From assembly GCA_031264645.1 (NCBI GenBank), contig JAISDR010000224.1, positions 1 through 9,616 of the forward strand: 9,616 nucleotides of DNA, in the 5' to 3' direction. Below the pieces are notes generated by a model that saw only the letters and a program-made list of their open reading frames with translations, was not told the DNA's origin and searched no databases. This stretch comes from Prevotellaceae bacterium (lineage in GTDB: Bacteria > Bacteroidota > Bacteroidia > Bacteroidales > UBA932). The position numbers and the translations under genes are program-made. This document shows, piece after piece, positions 1 to 6,500 of this stretch (its first letter is position 1; each line of letters starts with the position of its first letter).

Positions 1-360
1 TTTGTCGTACACCATTACTTTCCAGAAATACTCACGGCTCGATTGCAGTTCGTTTCCTTCAAAAGGTACTAAAACCGATTGCGGAGAGTTTACTTTTCCG
101 CTGTTCCAGACGTCGGCGCCGGTTTCCGTAAGTTTTTTGAGGCTGCTTGCCACCAGCAGATGATATGCCGTCTGGCGCTGTCCTCTCACATGTTTGGAAT
201 CATTCAGTCGCCATCCTAAACTGGGCGCCGTCCGGTCGATACCAATCGGTTCAGTCTGTTATTCGCATTGAAGTCCGGCGGGTATAAGCCCCTCATTCGA
301 TTGTCCGTAGGCAAATATTATCCCGCAAATCGACATTAATAGGAAAATTCTTTTATTCAT
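1..360 (-). pseudogene. Alpha-L-rhamnosidase (GH78 family), N-terminal part, interrupted by a stop codon; continues past the left edge
   Basis: Read leftward from the ATG at 360, the frame begins with MNKRIFLLMSICGIIFAYGQS, a Sec-type signal peptide, so the product would be exported. After the segment AGLQCE comes TAA at 259-261, and the same frame then runs open to position 1 for 86 codons. The downstream part reads GIDRTAPSLGWRL, then RGQRQTAYHLLVASS, then VWNSGKV and YFWKVMVYDK. These match the N-terminal region of bacterial GH78 alpha-L-rhamnosidases, which release terminal rhamnose from plant or microbial glycans. The family usually has CEY followed by NPLGID here, so TAA sits exactly at the tyrosine codon (TAT or TAC), one substitution away. 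No in-frame ATG follows the stop until close to the left edge, so reinitiation is not obvious. A sequencing error is the main alternative to a real nonsense mutation. Family assignment is confident; loss of function is inferred. Confidence 0.8.
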
Positions 361-380
361 GATAATTTTATTTAAATTTT

Positions 381-407
381 AAAGTCCCTAAAGTCCTTAA
401 AGTCCTT
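381..407. repeat. Three tandem copies of a 9-bp unit (aaagtcctt)
   Basis: Units are aaagtccct (381-389), aaagtcctt (390-398) and aaagtcctt (399-407), followed directly by aaggtct. The last copy forms the left arm of the adjoining hairpin. It is non-coding and lies about 20 bp upstream of the rhamnosidase start. Confidence 0.85.
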
Positions 408-435
408 AAGGTCTGAAAAGACCTTAAAGACTTTA
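398..435. repeat. Long hairpin, 17-nt arms with a GAAA loop
   Basis: Positions 398-414 pair with 419-435 with one mismatch (405 against 428), leaving a four-base loop gaaa at 415-418 on the plus strand. It lies between two minus-strand genes. It could end transcription from the gene at 720-1073 or shape the rhamnosidase leader. No uninterrupted T-run follows on either strand, so I do not call it an intrinsic terminator. Confidence 0.8.
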
Positions 436-470
436 TATAACGCGCGGACTAAAGTTTGTGAACGCCAGAT

Positions 471-509
471 ACGCGATGCTCGCGTCTCCACGACGATTCT
501 TCGCGTCTC
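471..509. repeat. Direct pair of TCGCGTCTC, 21 bp apart, with a small inverted partner
   Basis: The 9-mer tcgcgtctc occurs at 480-488 and 501-509, a start-to-start distance of 21 bp. The first copy is also the right arm of a small hairpin: acgcga (471-476), tgc loop, tcgcgt (480-485). It is non-coding and may be a fragment of a dispersed repeat family. Confidence 0.6.
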
Positions 510-511
510 TA

Positions 512-567
512 ATCTGTGTAATCTGTGTCACAATTTATGCAGTCCAGTGTCCACAGATTACACAGAT
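512..567. repeat. 16-bp perfect inverted repeat built from a 9-bp tandem unit
   Basis: The arm atctgtgtaatctgtg (512-527) is the exact reverse complement of 552-567, with 24 nt between. Each arm is itself almost two copies of a 9-bp unit (atctgtgta). It is non-coding, and a dispersed intergenic repeat is the likely origin. Confidence 0.8.
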
Positions 568-673
568 ACAATTTTAGCCCGTGCGCAGTATAATGTTTCA
601 TTCATCGCACAATATAATTATACCGCATAATAAAAACACGTCACGCGGAGATTCTTCCGTATGGAACCGAAAT

Positions 674-706
674 CCGCATGGCATTTGTCCGAACAGCGCC
701 ATGCGG
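674..706. repeat. 9-bp GC-rich inverted repeat just past the 3' end of the small gene
   Basis: Arms ccgcatggc (674-682) and gccatgcgg (698-706) are perfect complements with a 15-nt loop. The nearer arm is 14 nt past the stop codon of the minus-strand gene at 720-1073, where a 3'-end hairpin would be expected. There is no T-run after it in the direction of transcription, so a factor-independent terminator is not shown; it may instead stabilise the mRNA 3' end. Confidence 0.55.
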
Positions 707-719
707 CAACCGATTGCAT

Positions 720-1073
720 CTATTCCGTTTTCTTTTTTGGAGATTTGTGCTCCGATTTTTTCTTCATGCCAATGCTCTGATATTCGTTGGAATCAGCGCC
801 AAAATGCGCACGAATCTGATCTTTGGCGGCAAGTATTGCCTCGTGAAATTCATGTTCGATTTTAACAACATTGTCACGGGCGGCTTTTGCTTCTCCAACC
901 TTTTGTACTTCCGTTTTTCTCGCGGCTTTCACTTTAGATTCTAAAGAACGCAAACGGCTAAGAGTCAATTCCGGTTTGGACGGGGCATAATTACTGATGC
1001 CTTCAATAGCATCCAGGGTGTCGGCGTCCCTCTTTAGATCGTACGAATGCAATCTTTTCGTTTTACTATCCAT
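720..1073 (-). CDS. Small charged, helix-rich protein of unknown function (117 aa)
   Basis: I do not recognise a named function. The product begins MDSKTKRLHSYDLKRD and ends in TAG. Residues 38-95 (from about LTLSRLRSLESKVK to EAILAAKDQIRAHFG) are rich in alternating charged and small hydrophobic residues and look like long amphipathic helix, possibly coiled coil. The tail QSIGMKKKSEHKSPKKK is strongly basic. Small proteins with a similar helix followed by GLKKKSERK-like tails occur in Bacteroidota and some other bacteria as hypothetical proteins; this is from memory and untested. No signal peptide or membrane segment is seen. The upstream 40 bases are very A/T rich without a Shine-Dalgarno, normal for the phylum. 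A TAnnTTTG element at 1399-1406 could drive it across the 21-bp repeat array. The basic tail could bind nucleic acid, but that is a guess. Confidence 0.75.
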   Translation of the reverse strand: MDSKTKRLHSYDLKRDADTLDAIEGISNYAPSKPELTLSRLRSLESKVKAARKTEVQKVGEAKAARDNVVKIEHEFHEAILAAKDQIRAHFGADSNEYQSIGMKKKSEHKSPKKKTE

Positions 1074-1119
1074 TGTTTTTACAATTTAAAATTAATATTA
1101 TATTTTTTAATATACTTTT

Positions 1120-1350
1120 ATTACATGGGCTTGCATTGACGCTGCACGGGCTTGCTTTGACACTGCACGGGCTTGCTTTGACACTGCACGGGCTTGCTTT
1201 GATGCTGCACGGGCTTGCTTTGACACTGCACGGGCTTGCTTTGACACTGCACGGGCTTGCTTTGACGCTGCACGGGCTTGCTTTGACACTGCACGGGCTT
1301 GCATTGGCATTGTGCAAGCTTATGTTGGCATTGCGCGGGCTTACGCTGTT
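1120..1350. repeat. 21-bp tandem repeat array (minisatellite), about 11 units with decayed ends
   Basis: The core unit is gctgcacgggcttgctttga followed by C or T. Units 1-7 (1141-1287) are nearly identical, unit 8 (1288-1308) has changes near its end, and units 9-10 (1309-1350) plus one copy at 1120-1140 are clearly diverged. The first base of units 1-8 runs G A A G A A G A, which gives a 63-bp higher-order period of three units. The unit length is a multiple of three, so several frames on both strands stay open, giving heptapeptides such as ASPCSVK or LHGLALT; I read these as artefacts. The array is more GC-rich than its flanks and lies upstream of the gene at 720-1073. A period of 21 bp is two helical turns, so a bound protein would meet every unit on the same face. 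No replication protein gene is nearby to suggest an iteron origin. Confidence 0.9.
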
Positions 1351-1516
1351 CTTATTTCCTGACATTCTTATCATCGTCATTAATACTTGTATTGCGGGCA
1401 AAGGTACATATTTTTTTATTATGTAACGTGTAAAAAATGTCGTTCGCAAACTTAAGGCTGTTATATTTCTTTTTGCATTAAGGGATGCGAAATATATAAG
1501 ATCTTCGTTTAAACAT
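1351..1516. other. Gene-free spacer between the repeat array and the Rpn-type gene
   Basis: No coding region is supported. It holds the TAnnTTTG element at 1399-1406 and the palindrome gtttaaac at 1507-1514, just past the Rpn-type gene stop. There is also a weak hairpin (gcat-taaggg-atgc) further along. No clear terminator follows the three-gene operon that ends at 1517. Confidence 0.5.
1399..1406 (-). promoter_or_regulatory. Bacteroidota -7 promoter element (TACCTTTG) before the repeat array
   Basis: The minus strand reads TACCTTTG, matching the TAnnTTTG element of Bacteroidota primary-sigma promoters. No good -33 TTG is seen at the usual distance. Transcription would start near 1392 and run left through the whole 21-bp array before reaching the ATG at 1073, giving a leader of about 320 nt. 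Confidence 0.5.
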
Positions 1517-2425
1517 TTACATGTTATTTATTTCGTGTACCTTATTAAGAATTTCAGATACTTTGTCCACTGTCAGTCCGGTGATTTTGGCGATGGTTTC
1601 AACAGATAAACCTTCTTTGCCGCTTGCGACTACAAGTTCCTCTTTCGCTTCTGCTCTTCCTTCTGTTTTGCCTTCTGCTCTTCCTTCTGCTCTTCCTTCG
1701 ATTAATGAAGTTTGTATTACACTCCTTTCGTACCGCAGCGATTCCTTGTGAGCATAGTATGCTTTCCGTTCTTCTTCGCTAAGGCGGTCTTCCTGCAGAC
1801 GGTCGCGGGCTTCGGCTAATCCTTTGGCTTTGGCATTTTCGGGAATCTCGCCGGTTTTCAGGAATGAGATCCATTCGTCCAGGGAGGTAACAGCCTTTTT
1901 GTTAAATTCATTGACGCGAATGACATAATATTCCGGAAATAAATCGCCGGCGTCTTCACAGATAAACTGCTCGCGCTGACGTTCCGACAGTTTCAGCACA
2001 TCATTTTTATAGATACCTGTAAATGTCGTACGTCCGTGATATACATAATCTTCACCCTGCCCCAGATCAAAGTAAACGATATTCACCGAATAGAGCTTTT
2101 TGATGTTTTCGTACTCATCCCCCTGCCAGATATATTCGGTTATAGCTTTCGACACGCCGTAAAGCATCCGGTGGAAATAGCTCAACTCTCGGTTGTTCTG
2201 AACTTCCACAATGATTAATTCTCCCCTGCTGTCTTCAGCAAGTATGTCGACCCTGTTGAACTTGTCTGTGGCGCTTTCCTGATTGCCTTCGCTTTCCAGA
2301 ATGCGAACTATACATATATCTTCATTCAACAGTGTGGACAGCAGTCCTTCCAAAACTACAAAGTTGGATTTTTGACGCAACAGGCGCTTCGCCGCCCAGT
2401 CAAAACGTACTAAATTACTGCTCAT
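1517..2425 (-). CDS. Rpn / PD-(D/E)XK nuclease family protein (transposase-like, TIGR01784-type), 302 aa
   Basis: The N-terminus FDWAAKRLLRQKSNFVVLEG is typical of the Rpn/PD-(D/E)XK family, often annotated as transposase. The nuclease core is visible as D60 in RVDIL, then E74 and Q76 in the strand LIIVEVQ. The usual lysine of the PD-(D/E)XK motif is glutamine, as is common in this family. Residues 243-258 are four EGRA-type tetrapeptides, and a helix-turn-helix-like tail follows (GLSVETIAKITGLTVDKVSEIL). Relatives in E. coli (RpnA and others) are DNA endonucleases that promote RecA-independent recombination and have been tied to phage defence. The start ATG at 2425 overlaps the tsaD stop as ATGA, implying translational coupling, and a TAnnTTTG at 2465-2472 could also serve it alone. 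There is no internal methionine between about residue 87 and the last residue, so an ATG-started small C-terminal product is not supported. Cellular role here is unknown. Confidence 0.85.
   Translation of the reverse strand: MSSNLVRFDWAAKRLLRQKSNFVVLEGLLSTLLNEDICIVRILESEGNQESATDKFNRVDILAEDSRGELIIVEVQNNRELSYFHRMLYGVSKAITEYIWQGDEYENIKKLYSVNIVYFDLGQGEDYVYHGRTTFTGIYKNDVLKLSERQREQFICEDAGDLFPEYYVIRVNEFNKKAVTSLDEWISFLKTGEIPENAKAKGLAEARDRLQEDRLSEEERKAYYAHKESLRYERSVIQTSLIEGRAEGRAEGKTEGRAEAKEELVVASGKEGLSVETIAKITGLTVDKVSEILNKVHEINNM
1652..1699 (-). repeat. In-frame 12-bp tandem repeat, four units, coding for EGRA tetrapeptides
   Basis: Plus-strand units are tgctcttccttc (1652-1663), the variant tgttttgccttc (1664-1675), then two exact copies (1676-1699). 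They encode residues 243-258 of the Rpn-type protein as EGRA-EGRA-EGKT-EGRA in protein order. A change in unit number would lengthen or shorten the linker before the helix-turn-helix-like tail without a frameshift. Confidence 0.9.
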
Positions 2426-3504
2426 GACATATTTATTTTTATAATTACTTTAATAATTTCCCCGCAAAGATAAATAATAATACCGAACTGACTTCCGATT
2501 TTTGCCAGCTGCCTTGCATCGAAAGAGGAGAACAGGGATTTCTTGTATTTAAAATATCCTGTAATTGCGATCATTGCGGCATTGTCTGTAGTAAACCTGC
2601 GTTCGGGGACGAAGACATTCCATCCGTATTTATTGCCGTTTTGCTGCAATCTTTCTATTAGACCGGAGTTTGCGGAAACCCCTCCTGCGATAGCCACGTC
2701 GTTTATTCCGGTTTTTGCGGCGGCTTTAATCAGTTTATCCATCAGGACGTCGATAATTGTCTTTTGGATAGAAGCGCACAGATCGGCTTTATTTTCTTCG
2801 ATAAACGCGGGATTTTCGGCGACTTTTTTCTGGAGGAAATACAGGAAAGACGTTTTCAAGCCGCTAAAACTGTAGTTCAGATCGGCGACTTTGGGTTTGG
2901 CGAAAGAAAAAGCATCCGGGTTTCCCGTTTTTGCCAGCGCATCAATCACCGGACCTCCCGGATAAGGCAGTCCCATGACCTTTGCGCACTTGTCGAACGC
3001 CTCTCCCGCCGCATCGTCGATCGTACTGCCTGTTATCTCGAAATCCAGATAATCTTTAACAACAATAATTTGCGTATGCCCACCCGAAACCAGCAGACAA
3101 AGAAACGGCAAAGAAGGAAACGCCTTTTCCTTTCCCTCTTCCTCCAGAAAGAGGGAAAGCACATGTCCCTGCAGATGATTGACTTCAATCAGCGGGACGC
3201 CGATCGAAGCAGCCAGTCCCCTGGCAAAGGAAACGCCAACCAGCAGCGAACCCATCAATCCCGGACCTCCCGTATAAGCGATTGCGTCCAAATCGTTTTT
3301 CGTAACATTCGCCTCTTTAAAAGCCGTATCCACAACAGGAATAATATTTTGCTGATGCATCCGGGATGCAAGTTCGGGAATAACCCCGCCATATTTTTCG
3401 TGCACCTTCTGGCTTGCAATAACATTCGACAGCAAAACCCTGTCGCATATCACCGCCGCCGAAGTATCGTCGCAGGACGATTCTATCCCCAGTATTTTAA
3501 TCAT
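2422..3504 (-). CDS. tsaD: tRNA N6-adenosine threonylcarbamoyltransferase TsaD
   Basis: TsaD transfers the threonylcarbamoyl group from threonylcarbamoyl-AMP to A37 of tRNAs that read ANN codons, making t6A, together with TsaB and TsaE in the cytoplasm. The start MIKILGIESSCDDTSAAV is the family N-terminus. I chose the ATG at 3504 because the longer frame from 3537 adds 11 non-family residues and would overlap the upstream gene; from 3504 the gap is 11 nt. Metal-binding H110 and H114 are seen in NHLQGH, nucleotide-binding loops in LLVSGGHTQ (about 138-146) and AGGVSAN (about 273-279), and D307 in TTDNAAMIA. The family core ends around residue 335-340. The remaining 20 or so residues (GIIIYLCGEIIKVIIKINMS) are unlike the family and cover a promoter-like element, so they may come from loss of an earlier stop. 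The stop TGA overlaps the next gene's ATG. Function is expected to be intact. Confidence 0.95.
   Translation of the reverse strand: MIKILGIESSCDDTSAAVICDRVLLSNVIASQKVHEKYGGVIPELASRMHQQNIIPVVDTAFKEANVTKNDLDAIAYTGGPGLMGSLLVGVSFARGLAASIGVPLIEVNHLQGHVLSLFLEEEGKEKAFPSLPFLCLLVSGGHTQIIVVKDYLDFEITGSTIDDAAGEAFDKCAKVMGLPYPGGPVIDALAKTGNPDAFSFAKPKVADLNYSFSGLKTSFLYFLQKKVAENPAFIEENKADLCASIQKTIIDVLMDKLIKAAAKTGINDVAIAGGVSANSGLIERLQQNGNKYGWNVFVPERRFTTDNAAMIAITGYFKYKKSLFSSFDARQLAKIGSQFGIIIYLCGEIIKVIIKINMS
2465..2472 (-). promoter_or_regulatory. Bacteroidota -7 promoter element (TATCTTTG) inside the tsaD 3' end
   Basis: The minus strand reads TATCTTTG, matching TAnnTTTG, over the codons for Tyr-Leu-Cys in the extra TsaD tail. 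It lies 40 bp before the ATG of the Rpn-type gene at 2425, so a start near 2458 would leave a leader of about 33 nt. No clear -33 TTG is seen; upstream is A/T rich. It would let the nuclease be expressed apart from the operon. Confidence 0.5.
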
Positions 3505-3515
3505 TTCATTATATT

Positions 3516-6500
3516 TCACTTGACAACCTCGACCCACTGACCCGTGTTGTTTGCGCTTATTGTGCCGTCGTACATTGCTTCGACCTTTGCGGCGGGAAGA
3601 TAGAACCTGCCCACGTATGCCGCAGTGAGTTTTACCCTGAACTGTTTCGGTTTTTTAAGACTGAAATAAGTATATACCCTGTCATCCCTGATATCGCAGT
3701 AGTCATAATTATCCGCATCCCCCCCGGTTTCGATACCCAGCAGGCGACTGTTCATTATCTCCCATCCGGACGGGAATATCTGAGTCAGGGCGACATTCGA
3801 ATACAGTTCTCCTGCGGGACTTATATTCACCACATCAATGACAGCGTAGAAATCCGTTCCCTGTTTCAGCTTGGCAGGATCTATAATAGATTTACCGTCG
3901 GAAAACGAAACTTTAAGCTTTATTTTGTTTTCCGCAGCCGTTTCATTCCCTTCGACAGGCGTGCCGGTTGTCGAAATCTGTACATAAACGCTGTTTTGCG
4001 ACTTGTTAGACACATCGAAGCGTCCCGAACTCAGGTCGCCAAGGCTTGAAACCCATATTGACTTGCTGGAATTTACACTGTTTTTGCTGCCGTTGTACGT
4101 ATAATCCATATTGATGGAACTGCCATTCTTCAGATTTTCGGCATAACGGGAGATGCCCATGAGAGCGTATGCAGTAGTCTGGGTACTCATCCAGCGGTTC
4201 GAGTTGAGCCTTTCCGAAAGACTGCGCACCAGCTCGAATGCCGCGCTTTCGCGTCCCATCTGCAATAAAGCGTCCACTATCAATGCCATATCCCTGGTAC
4301 TCGAGCCGTAAGTCTGTGAAAACGAAGAATACTCCTTAACGCTGGTTCCGGTGTTTTCTATTATTTTATCTGCAATTTCGGCTTGTCCTGCCAGAGCGTA
4401 TGCCGCGGCAAGCACCCAGCGCGTCTGTACCGAGATAGTTTTATCCTCTTTCAACCTGTTCATGGCGCCCAGTTCCGGGGCTTTGGCTTTGGAGAGGGTA
4501 TACAGCCTGTATGCCTGATCCAAATCCTGCTGGGAATAAGAATAGTATGAACCTTTCTGGCTGCTCATCACCCAGGTGCGGGCTTTTTTCTGCTGATATT
4601 TCAGCCATCCCTGTTTCAGTCCGCTTGGCAGTGAAAATCCCTTTTTCTCCGCCTCGAGCATAAAGTCGCCGGCATAGCTTGTTGTCCAGTCATTATACGA
4701 GCTTTCCCCGGGCCAGTAAGTGAATCCGCCCTCATATCCGGCAAAGTTCTTCAACTTGTTCAATGCGGCTTTGACATTATACGAGGCGCTGGTTCTGTCC
4801 TTTTCGTTCATGTCGATAACCGAATTAAGATACAGTTGCGGGAAAGCGGCGGAGGTGGTCTGCTCAAGACATCCGTGCGGATATTGAATCAGATAATTAA
4901 GCCTTTGCCCCAAATTCAGCGGCGGAATCACCGATGCTTCTATCCTGCCCGTGTTCGTGCCTTTCATTCCGTGCAACTCTTCCGATATCGAATTGCTTTT
5001 GCCGGCTTCCAGAACAAACGAATGAACTTTTGTCAGGGGCGGATTGGGAGTACGCACTTCTATTTCAACATTATATTCCGAACGTTCGTTTCCGGAAACA
5101 GCAATGACTTTCACATTGCCGACGCCTGTCTGTTTCTTTACTTTCAGCTTGAATGTCGTCATTTCCTCTCCTGCAGACTCAAATTCGACGCTGCGTTTAT
5201 TTTCTTCCAGTACTGTAAACAGGTCGTTTGTCTCGACAGATACATTTACCTTTTTTATCTTTTCGTCCATTGAGAACAGCGTTACGGGCAGGTCGATTTC
5301 CTCGTCCGGACCAATAACGCGCGGCATTGTCGCCAGAACCATGAGCGGTTTTTTAACGGGAACGACCTTTTCGGTATTTCCGTATGCCTTTTTGTCGCCT
5401 GCAACAATCATTACCTTTACCGAACCGATATAGCTGTGCATTTTCAGGTTGTGAGTCTTTTTCTGACCTTTGTTCAGCGTGAACGGACCAATGAAAGTTA
5501 CCACGGGCTTGAACCTGTTGACTTTGGTTCTGTTTGCCGAAGCAGCGTCATCGCCTCCTATTGCAAACAGCTGCTCGATTCGTCCGCCATAAGCCCCGAT
5601 CAGCGATTCGTACATGTCCCAGGTATTTACGCCCAGCGCTTCTTTTGCGTAGAAATAGTCCCACGGATTCGGAGTTCTGAATCTGGTCAAATCAAGCAGT
5701 CCTTCGTCGACAACGGCAAGCGTATAAGTCATCGGCTTACCTTTTTCCTCGCTCACAATGACTTTATAGTTTTCTTCCGGACGTATGCTCTCGGGCGTAT
5801 CCAGCACGGGATAAAGTTTTGTTTCGGGATCGACAACGTTTACGGGAATAACGCCGAACAGGCGGACAGGCAAATCGTTCTGCGTCTGTGCATGAGGCTG
5901 TACCAGAGTTATGGACACATAGACGTTGGGGGTCATTTCGGAAGTGGTTTTGATTTCGATTTTTGTATCGCCGTCTTCACACGCAACCCAGTAATTACTC
6001 AGGACTTTAGTCCCGTTTTCGATGCTTACGAGCGCCTTGGCGGTATTCGACGAAGGGAATGTAATTATCGCGCTTTCACCTGCATCGTATGATTTTTTAT
6101 CGCTTTCGAACATCAGCATCGTCGAGCCTTCGCTGCCCTGCCTTGCCCGACCGCCCCATCCGGGCCAGTCGTAATAGGCAACCGTACCGGCGCTGTGGTC
6201 TCCGTTTTTATCCGTCACTTTTATCAGGTAAAATCCATATTGATTGTGAGAAGCCTTGTATGAAAACACTCCGCGCCCGCCGGATATTCTGATGCTTTCC
6301 TCGTGCAGGGGCGTCGCATACCGGCTGTAATTGAAATTGGCAAGCTGATTGTCGGACGAACTCCACCACCAGCTCCATCCAAGTTTATATACTGTGATTT
6401 TCACGTCCATCTGTTCGGAAACGGTTTTTCCCGACTTGTTGAGAAGGACAATGTCAAACATCTGGTTCTTGTCTGTTTCAAGCATATTGTTGAAGCCTGT

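Larger units (their letters stand above)
361..719. other. Gene-free intergenic stretch with several short repeats
   Basis: No reading frame here looks like a gene; the plus-strand frames that enter it are shadows of the minus-strand gene at 720-1073. It lies between the 3' end of that gene and the start of the interrupted rhamnosidase. It holds a 9-bp tandem repeat running into a long hairpin, a pair of TCGCGTCTC copies, a 16-bp inverted repeat and a 9-bp inverted repeat, listed separately. No TAnnTTTG element was found directly before the rhamnosidase start. Confidence 0.7.

Noticed and set aside
581..944. Plus-strand frames of 94 and 88 aa
   Set aside because: They run opposite the small minus-strand gene and have no protein-like pattern.
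1120..1350. Iteron-type replication origin
   Set aside because: The 21-bp period fits iterons, but there is no replication initiator gene, no convincing DnaA box cluster and the neighbours are chromosomal housekeeping genes.
1073..1426. Plus-strand frame of 117 aa with LHGLALT repeats, and a 67-aa minus-strand frame at 1107-1310
   Set aside because: Both are further readings of the same tandem array; low complexity with no family resemblance.
1066..1449. Minus-strand frame of 127 aa with ASPCSVK heptapeptides
   Set aside because: It is open because the 21-bp unit is a multiple of three. It contains a promoter-like element inside its first third and overlaps the start of a better-supported gene.
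1715..1730. Internal Shine-Dalgarno-like AAAGGAG (minus strand, 1722-1728) as a start for a small Rpn antitoxin
   Set aside because: No in-frame ATG, GTG or TTG follows at a suitable distance, and this phylum rarely uses Shine-Dalgarno signals.
3505..3537. Longer tsaD start at 3537
   Set aside because: The extra residues MGRGCQVKYNE are not family-like and would overlap the macroglobulin gene by 22 nt; the start MIKILGIESS fits the family.
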